This document shows positions 21,733 to 33,803 of a DNA stretch of 64,000 bases, piece by piece (the first letter of the stretch is position 1; every line of letters starts with the position of its first letter). Source of the DNA: Cephalotus follicularis (Eukaryota > Streptophyta > Magnoliopsida > Oxalidales > Cephalotaceae); NCBI GenBank assembly GCA_001972305.1, contig BDDD01000562.1, positions 108,837 to 172,836 of the forward strand. Direction: 5' to 3'. The notes beneath the pieces were generated by a model. That model saw only the letters and a program-made list of their open reading frames with translations. It did no database searches and was not told where the DNA came from. A program made the position numbers and the translations under genes.

Positions 21733-23850
21733 TGTGACACCCCGTGTCACTTTTACGAGGTCAATGTGCATGACATGAGCATAGTATTATTTTTTATTGT
21801 TATCATTGTTATTATAATAATAATAATATTGTTATTAAAAAAAAAAGAGGTCTGGCGCGTCTAGAAGGCGCTAGACGCGCCAGACAAATTAACAAGAAAA
21901 GGGGGGGCTCGGGCGCATAGCCCCCGAGAATGAAGGAAGAAAATAGGGGAGACGCAAAGAGGGATGCAGAGTGCCGGAGAAGACGCTCGGCAAGGCGCCG
22001 GAGGCAGGGGGAGACAGCGGACGACATGACCACTGCCAGGTATTCTCCTTCTCCCTCCTTTCTTCTTCTCTCTCCTTCCTTCTCTTCCTCTCTGCTGACA
22101 CTGATGGCTCTCCTCCGCTGTCGTTTTGATCGCGGGTAGGGCCGGTCATGTCCTAGAAGGCCACCTCTTTCCATTTCAGTGGTGGTTGAGGCGTGATTCT
22201 GCCGAAGGTGACGGTTGAGACAACTGAACGAGTTGACTCGCTATCACCTCTACTGCCACTTTTGGCTGTGATTTCTGGCGAGTCTCGGTCACCAACGTGT
22301 AGACCGGACCTTGAGGAGGCTACTGGTGGCGAGACCAGAGCAATGGCGTCTCGGCTGGAGCTCTGGCGCGGCGGTAGCCGCCGATTCTCGGAGATTTACG
22401 GTCGGAGACGCGTAGTACAAGCCTCATGGATACCTTTTTGTGAAGTGGCTACATTTGTTGGATGACCGAATAGTTGACTCAGTGAGTCAAACTCACTGTC
22501 GGTGGTGGCTGCCCATTCCCGGGCGAGTCACAGTGAATTTCAATCAATAATGTGTTGACCAACAATTTTGGGGGATTGTTTGGGGTATCGCCGAAACTTC
22601 GGCAAGTTAGCTAAAATCTGGCCGGAGTTTCGATTTTGACAAATTATGTTTCTTGTATCTATGTTGTAACGATACATGCTATGTTTATGCAGCGTGAAGG
22701 ATGGTAGAGTTTCAAAACGATGACGAGAACCGATGACCTGTTCAAAGCTTCGAGGGGTTAGTTTGTGGTAGTAATCGGCATTGATATTGTGAGTAGAACA
22801 TCTCCTTCCTTTATCTTATTGGATTTTGAAATTCGTTGATGATTGATATGTGCCTTTATTGCGATTCTTAACTATCATTCGATTTGTTGATAATCTGATT
22901 TGGAATTATTCTTATACTTGTTGATAGCCTTCGTTGTTTGATTTTATCATATGATATGGCTTGTTATATGATTCCATAAAGGTTTCTTAGAATCATTTAT
23001 TGACATTCTCGATTGAACTCTAATAGGACTTATTAATTGTCCGTTGTGCAATTGAGTCCATAATCGTTTGCTTGAGCCCTCTATTGGTATTCTGATTGAA
23101 TATTCATATTGATATGACACGTTGATCGATTTTATATTCATCTTGTCTTCTTATTGTTATATCCGCATTGGCTCCTGTGGACATATATCGTTAGTGTTAT
23201 TGTTATATCCGTTTGGGCTCTTGCGGAGATATATTCGTTTCTTCTATCTCCGTATTGTTATACTTAAGCTACCATTCTTGATTTATACCTAACGATTGTT
23301 GGAAATTACGATAATGTGATTATGATACCTTTGTTTTGGAATTGGAGTTGGATTTGGAAATCCGTATTTGATTGAGTTGTCGAGACATTTCCTTAAGGTG
23401 ATACCGCAATTCCGTATGTCTTTTGTTGAGCATGTTTATTTGTGATATGATTTCTGAGCGGGTGTATGCTCGATGTTCTGGGTGACTTGGTCACCTTCTC
23501 ATATTGTGATATTGTGACTTCTCATATTGTTATACTGTGTTATATTTTGAGGCTGGGTACCGGGATTTTCTGATATGTATTACCGGTGAATGGTGAGGGT
23601 ACGTTCGACGATCAACTCTCCTTAGTATGCCCATTGGTCTATGATGGGGTGCTATGTGGGAACTGCCCCCGGGTTCCATACCTGGATCTGCGGCATACTA
23701 TTGTCTATGATGGTATGCTGAGTGTGAGTGCAGCCGACGCTCCGTCCCTCATCCATTTGACCGTATTGGCTATGTGATTCTGACGAGGGCAGATCCGTGT
23801 GGTACACGACGTCCCCTCGGTCGAGGTTGTGATATGTGATTCCGACGAGG
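21733..23850 (+). mobile_element. E2 LTR copy, left of the assembly gap
   Basis: It starts TGTGACACCCCGTGTCAC after the purine tract. It shares about 1.1 kb with 19405-20525, then continues into AT-rich LTR sequence, also found at 24545-25870, 25922-26998 and in part at 29796. It ends at the N run within the 62-bp repeat unit. The open frames spanning the gap are artefacts of N translation. Confidence 0.8.
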
Positions 23851-24328
23851 NNNNNNNNNNNNNNNNNNNNNNNNNNNNNNNNNNNNNNNNNNNNNNNNNN
23901 NNNNNNNNNNNNNNNNNNNNNNNNNNNNNNNNNNNNNNNNNNNNNNNNNNNNNNNNNNNNNNNNNNNNNNNNNNNNNNNNNNNNNNNNNNNNNNNNNNNN
24001 NNNNNNNNNNNNNNNNNNNNNNNNNNNNNNNNNNNNNNNNNNNNNNNNNNNNNNNNNNNNNNNNNNNNNNNNNNNNNNNNNNNNNNNNNNNNNNNNNNNN
24101 NNNNNNNNNNNNNNNNNNNNNNNNNNNNNNNNNNNNNNNNNNNNNNNNNNNNNNNNNNNNNNNNNNNNNNNNNNNNNNNNNNNNNNNNNNNNNNNNNNNN
24201 NNNNNNNNNNNNNNNNNNNNNNNNNNNNNNNNNNNNNNNNNNNNNNNNNNNNNNNNNNNNNNNNNNNNNNNNNNNNNNNNNNNNNNNNNNNNNNNNNNNN
24301 NNNNNNNNNNNNNNNNNNNNNNNNNNNN
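23851..24328. other. Assembly gap (478 N)
   Basis: A run of N. The left flank is in the gattccgacgaggg minisatellite of the LTR. The right flank resumes at the equivalent of about 22515, upstream in the same LTR. The gap therefore hides at least one LTR start and probably a junction between two LTR copies. Its true length is uncertain. Confidence 0.99.
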
Positions 24329-27300
24329 ATTCCGGGCAAGTCACAGTGAGTTTCGGTCAGTAATGTGTTGACCAGCAATTATGGAGGCTCGGTTTTGGGT
24401 GTCACCGGAACTTCGGCAGGTTGGCCGGAGTTCCGATTACGATAAATTATGTTTCCTATGTTTACGTTGTAACGATACATGCTATGTTTATGCAGCGTGA
24501 AGGATGGTAGAGTTTCAAAACGATGACGAGAACCGATGACCTGTTCAAAGCTTCGAGGGGTTAGTTTGTGGTAGTAATCGGCATTGATATTGTGAGTAGA
24601 ACATCTCCTTCCTTTATCTTATTGGATTTTGAAATTCGTTGATGATTGATATGTGCCTTTATTGCGATTCTTAACTATCATTCGATTTGTTGATAATCTG
24701 ATTTGGAATTATTCTTATACTTGTTGATAGCCTTCGTTGTTTGATTTTATCATATCATAAAGGTTTCTTAGAATCATTTATTGACATTCTCGATTGAACT
24801 CTAATAGGACTTATTAATTGTCCGTTGTGCAATTGAGTCCATAATCGTTTGCTTGAGCCCTCTATTGGTATTCTGATTGAATATTCATATTGATATGACA
24901 CGTTGATCGATTTTATATTCATCTTGTCTTCTTGTTGTTTTATCCGTATTGGCTCCTGTGGACATATCTTCTTATTGTTATATCCGCATTGGCTCCTGTG
25001 GACATATATCGTTAGTGTTATTGTTATATCCGTTTGGGCTCTTGCGGAGATATATTCGTTTCTTCTATCTCCGTATTGTTATACTTCAGCTACCATTCTT
25101 GATTTATACCTAACGATTGTTGGAAATTACGATAATGTGATTATGATACCTTTGTTTTGGAATTGGAGTTGGATTTGGAAATCCGTATTTGATTGAGTTG
25201 TCGAGACATTTCCTTAAGGTGATACTATTGTTGTGAACTGAATTATTATTTTCGACTCTGGTGACAATGTCACCTTCTCTGTGTTTTATTGAGATATCCG
25301 TGAGTGGGACATTTCCTCCCTATATTTATTTGTCTTTGAGATTCTCATACATTCATGTGCCCATTTATGTTTCATGATGTGTTATGATTCGATTGGGATT
25401 TGCAATTCCGTATGTCTTTTGTTGAGCATGTTTATTTGTGATATGATTTCTGAGCGGGTGTATGCTCGATGTTCTGGGTGACTTGGTCACCTTCTCATAT
25501 TGTGATATTGTGACTTCTCATATTGTTATACTGTGTTATATTTTGAGGCTGGGTACCGGGATTTTCTGATATGTATTACTGGTCAATGGTGAGGGTACGT
25601 TCGACGATCAACTCTCCTTAGTATGCCCATTGGTTAATGATGGGGTGCTATGTGGGAACTGCCCCCGGTTCCATACCTGGATCTGCGGCATAATATTGTC
25701 TATGATGGTATGCTGAGTGTGAGTGCAGCCGACGATTCGTCCCTCATCCATTTGACCGTATTGGCTATGTGATTCTGACGAGGGCAGATCTGTGTGGTAC
25801 ACGACGTCCCCTCGGTCGAGGTTGTGATATGTGATTCCGACGAGGGCAGATCCGTGAAATATCGACGTCCCCTCGGTCGAGGTTCTGTTATGTGATTCCG
25901 ACGAGGGCAGATCCGTGAAATAATAGGACTTATTAATTGTCCGTTGTGCAATTGAGTCCATAATCGTTTGCTTGAGCCCTCTATTGGTATTCTGATTGAA
26001 TATTCATATTGATATGACGTTGATCGATTTTATATTCATCTTGTCTTCTTGTTGTTATATCCGCATTGGCTCCTGTGGACATATATCGTTAGTGTTATTG
26101 TTATATCCATTTGGGCTCTTGCAGAGATATATTCATTTCTCCTATCTCCGTATTGTTATACTTGAGCTACCATTCTTGATTTATACCTAACGATTGTTGG
26201 AAATTACGATAATGTGATTATGATTCCTCTGTTTTGGAATTGGAGTTGGATTTGGAAATCCGTATTTGATTGAGTTGTCGAGACATTTCCTTAAGGTGAT
26301 ACCATTGTTGTGAACTGAATGTTTATTTTCGACTCTGGTGACAATGTCACCTTCTCTGTGCTTTGTTGAGATATTCATGAGTGGGACATTTCCTCCCTAT
26401 ATGTCTTTGAGATTCTCATACATTCATGTGCCCATTTATGTTTCATGATGTGTTATGATTCGACTGGGATTTGCAATTCCGTATGCCTTTTGTTGAGCAT
26501 GTTTATTTATGATATGATTTCCGAGCGGGTGTATGCTCGATGTTCTGGGTGACTTGGTCACCTTCTCACATTGTGATATTGTGACTTGTCATATTGTTAT
26601 ACTGTGTTATATTCCTGATGCTAGGTACCGGGATTTTCTGATATGTATTACCGGTCAATGGTGAGGGTACGTTCGACGATCAACTCTCCTTAGTATGCCC
26701 ATTGGTCTATGATGGGGTGCTATGTGGGAATTGCCCCCGGGTTCCATACCTGGATCTGCGGCATACTATTGTCTATGATGGTATGCTGAGTGTGAGTGCA
26801 ACCGACGCTCCGTCCCTCATCCATTTGACCGTATTAGCTACGTGATTCTGATGAGGGCAGATCCGTGTGGTACATGACGTCCCCTCGGTCGAGGTTGTGA
26901 TATGTGATTCCGACGAGGATAGATCCGTGAAATATCGATGTCCCCTCGGTCGAGGTTCTGTTATGTGATTCTGACGAGGGCAGATCCGTGAAATAACGAC
27001 GTCCCCTCAGTCGAGGTATGTATGTTATGTTTACCATAGGCACTTTGCACCGGTGTATGATGGATGATGATCACATCCTGTAGCCTATTGGCCTATATTA
27101 TTGATGCAGTGGTTGTATTATGACGCCATGTGATTTGGCGGTGATATGATATGATGCCATGTGATTTGGCGACATAGCAGATTGTATTGCCATGTGATAT
27201 GACGGCAGATATGAGGCAGTGATTGATTGGTACCAGCATCCTCCTATATTTTATGACTCTATGGGCACATACTTTGATTTATTATCCATGATTATGTCGT

Positions 27301-28504
27301 TGATTCTTGATATTCATGTATACTGATATTATTGTGATTCTATCGTATTTGTAGAGTATTGACTTGATCATTGAGATTGTCCCATGGATTCTTATGTTAC
27401 TGTATCATTGAGTATTGATATGTTCTTGATATCCTTGTGGATCGTCCTATCTTTTGTGGATCTTGTTCAAATTCTTGACTCATGTTTATAGTTATGGAGC
27501 CCACTACTGAGTATCAAGTTTCCTTTTATGGATTCGATTATATTTGTGGATTCTGTTATGAGATCTTGAGATCGTTTGTGAATCTTAATATCGTTTATGG
27601 ATCTTGATTTCCTTTATGAATATTGATGTTCACTTTTCTAGATCTTGTTTACCTTTGTGGTTCTTGTTATGTTTGTGGATTTCCTACTCATTGGTGAGTC
27701 TTGTTATATCCTAGTTATGGAGCCACTTGTTGATAGAGATTTAAGTCCATGTGGATCTTATTGAACTTTTCTTTTGTTTATGATTTACATTCTCTTGTTA
27801 TTTGTACATATTCTTGACTTTTTGATTCCTCTATTTTCTTCAGCACATCCAATTATTTGATGGATGTATAGGAGATGTTTTGTTTCTACTCACTTAGTCA
27901 TTTGGACTAACTCCCTCCCAGTGTTTCAATTTCAGATGAAGGCAAGGAGTTGCTAGGTCAGCTACTGTAGATGATTGACCACGGAGGCAGGGCATGTTAC
28001 CAGGATTTCAACACATGCATAATATTGTCACGACATCAGCATTTAAATTATGCATTTACTTAAGTTTTTATATAAATGTTTTCTCTTATGGTTTTGATTA
28101 AAAAGGGCCAAGCCCTATAGATTTACTTTTATTGCTAGTTTAAATGGTTGAGGCTGAGCCCAACCCATGTTTACTGCTTTAAAAATTGTGGTTTGCTAAG
28201 GGCTGAGCCTATTTGTGGTTGCTGAGGGCTGAGCCCACTTATTAAACTGTTGATTCCTCCTTCGGGAGTGTGTTTTTATAAACTTGTTTTTCTTTACAGG
28301 GGGCATAGTCCGATAAACGGATACTACATGCCCGATTTTCGTAAAAATTTAAGAGTTAGAAAAATTTTCTAGGTTTTAAGAAAATTTCAGGTTTAAAGTG
28401 AGTTTTATAAAATCCATATGGTGACTTCCGAAAGGAAGTTTTCATGTGGAACGTCATATCCGTTCTCTAGAGGATATTGGTTGTTGTAGGGAATGGGTGT
28501 GACA
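24329..28504 (+). mobile_element. E2 LTR copy, right of the gap, with internal duplication
   Basis: It resumes at attccgggcaagtcacagtg and runs to ...GGGTGTGACA at 28504, directly before a primer site. A segment of about 1.1 kb is repeated in tandem: 24805-25921 and 25922-26998, each ending in the 62-bp minisatellite. From 27000 the LTR continues through gatgatcacatcctgtagcc, a pyrimidine-poor AT-rich part, and 'ctccttcgggagtgtg...gggggcatagtccgat'. Summing unique parts, the family LTR would be about 4 kb. Confidence 0.8.
25769..25921. repeat. About 62-bp minisatellite in family A LTRs
   Basis: The unit resembles gtgattccgacgagggcaga followed by tccgtg, a variable part and gacgtcccctcggtcgaggt. 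It repeats two to three times here and recurs at 23780-23850, 26842-27020 and 29796-29915. Each unit holds an inverted pair (cgacgaggg ... ccctcggtcg) that could form a hairpin. A related minus-strand array is at 37846-38190. Confidence 0.82.
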
Positions 28505-29795
28505 TTTTGGTATCAGAGCTTTTGGTTTTAGATTCTCTAGACTTATATCATAAATTGTTTTTCAAAAGTGGTTTTAAGTTTTACAAACTCTTGCATATCA
28601 TGCATTGCATCAGTGTCATGTGTTCGGTAGCATGCCCCGTGGTCGGTAAAATGCTCCCGCTGTGGACATAGATAGTAAAATCTTTTAAGTTTTCCTGATA
28701 GACGACTTATGTAGAATTAGATTAAGATGTAAGAATAAGGATTCTAAGGCCGGAGATATTCTTGGATACCATCTTCTTCTTTTTTTGGCTAGCGGCCGAG
28801 TTCGCCGCGAGGATATTATCTTCTCTATTGCCCTTTACTAATCGATATGTCTGAGTCAGAGTTCTAGCGGGCCATAACCTAATTACTCGAGACTTTGTAA
28901 GCTATTAAGACACGATGTACGTGACAGAACACTTTATATGCAATGGAGGAACTACTCCATGGTTCTTGTATATGTTTCAAGATAGCATCATAGCAATGAA
29001 TGGTTGACAGTGACGAAATATTCAAGAAGTTCAGGCAACCATTATAGTACATTTTTGTTTGAGTATTTAGTGGAACCGTTAGCGAAGTACAGTGAAGGAT
29101 TTAACCTATAAGGGCTATATCTAGATGACCTCATCTATTGAGGATGAATGTCGGCCCTATGTAGATCCTTATCGACAGGGATTCGAGCCTCGAGCAGAGC
29201 TGCATGGAGATGATTAAGGACTACGATTACGCTAACGAATACCCAAGGCAACGTGATTATAGATGCTTTGAGTAAGAAGTTTTGTACTCCTCTTGCTTAT
29301 CTTCGGATGAGTTTTTAGATCATCGCACGTGATCCTATCAGCCTTACGCATGGGAGCCCTATTGTCTACTCTTCGGCAGAGACCGATATTGTAGGACCGG
29401 ATCAGTGATGCTCGGTGAAAGAATTGTAACCGCACTGACTACTCGCTTCGAAATGACGGAACGCTGATGTATGAAGACAGGTTATGTCCGTTGCTTAATG
29501 AAGTCGTCAAATGTAAGTCCTGGTGAAGACTATAAATCATTTTTCCGCAATACAACCTAATAGTACCAAGTGTGTCGTTGCTGGAGGGAGCACTTCTGGT
29601 AGAATAACATGAAGAGGAATACCGCAGTTCTGATAATGGGATGTTCACCATACCAGCAACTCAATGTGGTACAACCGTGAAACTTCAAGCTATTGCAGCT
29701 GCTCTATATTCTCAAGAGAAAGTGTGTGCTATGATTGTTGTATCCTTGTGCTATTGATGCAAATTGTTGTACGCTTGGCTGTTCTGTGTGCATTT
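28505..29795 (+). mobile_element. E2 second interior start with primer site
   Basis: It directly follows an LTR end. A perfect initiator tRNA-Met primer site TGGTATCAGAGC lies at 28508-28519. Traces of RNase H and the integrase start are the same as at 6744-8034. The shared block 28501-29795 and 6740-8034 has equal length (1295 bp) and looks identical wherever compared. It stops at 29795, where LTR sequence resumes. It is a fossil with many breaks. Confidence 0.82.
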
Positions 29796-31398
29796 ATGTG
29801 ATTCCGACGAGGGCAGATCCGTGAAATATCGACGTCCCCTCGGTCGAGGTTCTGTTATGTGATTCCGACGAGGGCAGATCCGTGAAATAACGATGTCCCC
29901 TCGGTCGAGGTATGTATGTTTTGTTTACCATAGGCACTCTGCACCGGTGTATGATGGATGATGATCACATCTTGTAGCCTATTGGCCTATATTGTTACTG
30001 TAGCGGTTGTATTATGACGCCATGTGATTTGGCAGTGATATGATACGATGCCATGTGATTTGGCGACAGAGCAGATTGTATTGCCATGTGATATGACGGC
30101 AGATATGAGGCAGTTATCGATTGGTACCAACATCCTCCTATATTTTATGACTCTATGGGCACATACTTTGATTTATTATCCATGATTATGTCTTTGATTC
30201 TTGATATTCATGTATACTGATATTATTGTGATTCTATCGTATTTGTAGAGTATTGACATGATCATTGAGATTGTCCCATGGATTCTTATATTACTGTATC
30301 GTTGAGTATTGATATGTTCTTGATATCCTTGTGGACCGTCCTATCTTTTGTGGATCTTGTTCAAATTCTTGACTCATGTTTATAGTTATGGAGCCCACTA
30401 CTGAGTATCGAGTTCCCTTTTATGGATTCGATTATATTTGTGGATTCCGTTATGAGATCTTGAGATCGTTTGTGAATCTTAATATCGTTTATGGATCTTG
30501 ATTTCCTTTATGAATATTGATGTTCACTTTTCTAGATCTTGTTTACCTTTGTGGTTCTTGTTATGTTTGTGGATTTCCTACTCATTGGTGAGTCTTGTTA
30601 TATCCTAGTTATGGAGCCACTTGTTGATAGAGATTTAAGTCCATGTGGATCTTATTGAACTTTTCTTTTGTTTATGATTTACATTCTCTTGTTATTTGTA
30701 CATATTCTTGACTTTTTGATTCCTCTATTTTCTTCAGCACATCCAATTATTTGATGGATGTATAGGAGATGTTTTGTTTCTACTCACTTAGTCATTTGGA
30801 CTAACTCCCTCCCAGTGTTTCCATTTCAGATGAGGGCAAGGAGTTGCTAGGTCAGCTACTGTAGATGATTGACCACGGAGGCAGGGCATGTTACCAGGAT
30901 TTCAACACATGCATAATATTGTCACGACATCAGCATTTAAATTATGCATTTACTTAAGTTTTTATATAAATGTTTTCTCTTATGGTTTTGATTAAAAAGG
31001 GCCAAGCCCTATAAATTTACTTTTATTGCTAGTTGAAATGGTTGAGGCTGAGCCCAACCCATGTTTACTGTATTAAAAATTGTGGTTTGCTAAGGGCTGA
31101 GCCTATTTGTGGTTGCTGAGGGCTGAGCCCACTTATTAAACTGTTGATTCCTCCTTTGGGAGTGTGTTTTTATAAACTTCTTTTTCTTTACAGGGGGCAT
31201 AGTCCGATAAACGGATTCTACATGCCCTATTTTCGTAAAAATTTAAGAGTTAGAAAAAATTTCAAGGTTTTAAGAAAAGTTCAAGTTTAAGGTGAGTTTT
31301 ATAAAATCCATATGGTGACTTTTGAAAGGAAGTTGTCATGTGGAACGTCATATCCGTTCTCAATAGGATATTGGTTGTTGTAGGGAACGGGTGTGACA
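29796..31398 (+). mobile_element. E2 final partial LTR
   Basis: It begins in the middle of the LTR, within the 62-bp minisatellite, and matches 26900-28504 to the end. The terminus is GGGTGTGACA followed by the TSD ggcca. By eye it differs from 26900-28504 at only a modest number of sites. Confidence 0.82.
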
Positions 31399-31403
31399 GG
31401 CCA

Positions 31404-33803
31404 TATATATCTAAAGAGGAAATATATGAAACATATTGTGAATGTGAGAGAGACTTGGTAGCAATGCAAGCCTAACACAATATTTCCAACTCCTTCCAAA
31501 ATCTCAAATGGTCCAATGTATTACGAATTAAGCTTTCCCTTTTTGCCAAATCTCTTCATTCCTTTCCAAGGTAAAACCTTTAAGAAAAACATGATCTCTC
31601 ATTTCCAACTGTAACTCCCTTCGTCTCTTTGCCGCATAACTCTTTTATTCACTTTGGGTTGTTAGAAGATGCTTCCGAATTGTCCTTACCTTCTCAGTTT
31701 ATCATTTGTACCATTTCTGTTTCCAACAATTTCCTTTCTCCTTGCTTTCTCCCAACATATAAACATTCAACCCCTCTGTCCGCTATCTTCTGACACTGCT
31801 TGATTCGTTCAACTAAAGATGGTTGAACTATAACTTGAGATAAGAAAACTACTCCTCCTGGCTTTCTAGCTTCCAATTTCAATCTTTGGAAATCCCTTAA
31901 TAACTCCTTTTTTGTACTGAACTCATTGTTGCCAACTTTCTCATGCTTTTGTGACTTAAAGCAGCTGCCGCGCCGTTCGCTTTCTCCTGATGGTACTGAA
32001 TGGTGCAATCATTAATCTTTCCTTTAATTCCAAGAAACTCCTTTTTGCATTGATCAAACTATTTGAACTTAACATTCTTCTGTCTTAATCTTTGACAAAG
32101 AATGAACCTTCGGTAGTAGTCTGCCAATCCAGGAATACTTCGTATTTCTATTACCGACATTAGTCTTTGCAATCCTCTTATCGCCTTAGTCTTAGCAGGG
32201 TTTACAGAGATACCCTCCCATGTGATCACGTGTCCCAAAAAGGATACTTCCTCTATCCAAATCGTTATTTTACTGAACTTAACGTAAAGCCGTTCCTTCC
32301 TTAGTGTTTATAACACACTGGTCAAATGCTTTCATGCTCCGCTTGACTCTGTGAATATGTTATTGATAAAAACTACCTCAAACTAGTCCAACAATTTCCT
32401 GAATACTTTATTCACCGAATCCATGAAAGCAGCTATAGTATTTGTTAATCCAAATGACATTACCAAAACTTGAGGTGTTCATATCTTGTCCGAAAAGCAG
32501 TTTTCGGTACATCTCCTTTCTTGTCTTTTACTTGATGATAACCTGATCAAAAGTCGATCCTCCAGTATTCTTAAGCTGATCAAACAAATAGTCAAAACAA
32601 TCGATACAGAGTCTCATTGTCCCGTCTTTCTTCTTTTACAAACAATATCGGTGTATCTCATAGTGACATACTTTGTCGGACAAATCCTTTATCCAAAACT
32701 CTTGCAACTGATTCTTAACTCCTTTTTAACTTGGTCGGCTCCACTTGCTAAGGATTCTTTGAAATCGGAGTCGTTTCGGGTACTATGTCCATTTCAAACT
32801 CTATCCCTTGATCAAGTGGTGTACCTGGTAGATCTTGAGAAACACATCCATAAAATTCTTAATAATGTGAACATCTTCTTTTCTTCCTTAGTGTTCACCA
32901 CATAAGCGAGGTAATCTTTACAGTCGCGTTTCAACAACCGTCTAACTTGGATTGTTGATATGAAACTTAGGGGTTTATTGACTTTTGCGCTCAGGTGGGC
33001 ATACTCCGGTTGATTGGTTATAGAAAACTTAACCTTCTTCCAATCAATATTAGCATGATTCGCCGAAAGTCAATCCATGTCTGTCACAACGTCATTAGAA
33101 TCTTCCACATCTATGGAGTATGTCCTAACTGATGCTCTAGGTCATTGAGCTCCATCCTTTCTTTCTCCATCGAACTTCCTTTCTTGCTATTGTAGTTAGA
33201 GGATTTTCCTACCTTCCTCTTTCCTTGTCCTTGGTCCGTTCGCTTTTGATTGGTACTTCAGATTATATCATCCTTCAACATTGCTTTGTAGGTTTGTAGA
33301 TTCTGCGTTATCGGCAATCTCCAAATGCTGGGTTCTAAATCCTTGCAAAACTTATTCGCTCTTATTTGATCCGACAATACCGTATGCGTAGCGTATCAAG
33401 ATAACCTTGAAAAATTCTCCTCGTAGAGAGAGCTACCGATTCAGACTTACCTTGTCTCAATCAAAGGAAGACCTCTTCCATCTTGTCCTTCATCGTTTAA
33501 AGAAAATATTTGTCCATAAATATTTTCTTAAAAATTTCCCACGTCATCGTTTCTATTTTCATACGTGTCTTTATCCTCTCAATCATGCTCCACCACTGAT
33601 CTGCTTATCCTTCCAACGTATAGGTCGAAAACACTTCTTTCTAATGATCCGTACAATTCAAGGCTCTGAAGATCTTTTCATTTCCTTGAATCCATGCTTT
33701 TACTTCCATAGACTCTACCATTTCCGAAAAGGTCTTCGGATTTCTTGTAAACCGCTCTAGGGTTAGCCTTACTAACGGAGGCACTTGGTAGTTATTACCG
33801 TTG
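31404..33803 (-). mobile_element. X gag, RT and RNase H/integrase start, heavily decayed
   Basis: On the minus strand the gag comes first (about 33300-33780), with a recognisable AWIQGNEKIFRALNCTD phrase and a following WW-containing stretch. Degenerate protease and RT follow, with VSFLGHVITWEGISV-PAKT (about 32170-32250). Then come an RNase H trace (EKANG-AAALSHKS) and the integrase lead-in (FQRLKLEARKPGG, VIVQPSLVERIKQCQ; 31694-32008). It is the main coding part of X, between E2 and S2. It has many breaks, more than any other element here. Confidence 0.78.

Larger units (their letters stand above)
19405..31398 (+). mobile_element. E2: compound Ty3/gypsy LTR element inside X
   Basis: It is flanked by a perfect TSD, ggcca at 19400-19404 and 31399-31403. 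It starts TGTGACACCCCGTG and ends GGGTGTGACA. The order is: LTR (19405-21196), short interior remnant with a polypurine tract (21197-21732), LTR copies with an internal duplication and an assembly gap (21733-28504), a second interior start with primer site (28505-29795), and a final partial LTR (29796-31398). This LTR-interior-LTR-interior-LTR order points to recombination between copies after or during insertion. It is non-coding apart from pol traces and is a fossil. Confidence 0.85.

Noticed and set aside
23652-24378. Long open frames of 175-230 residues on both strands
   Set aside because: They are mostly N translated as X across an assembly gap.
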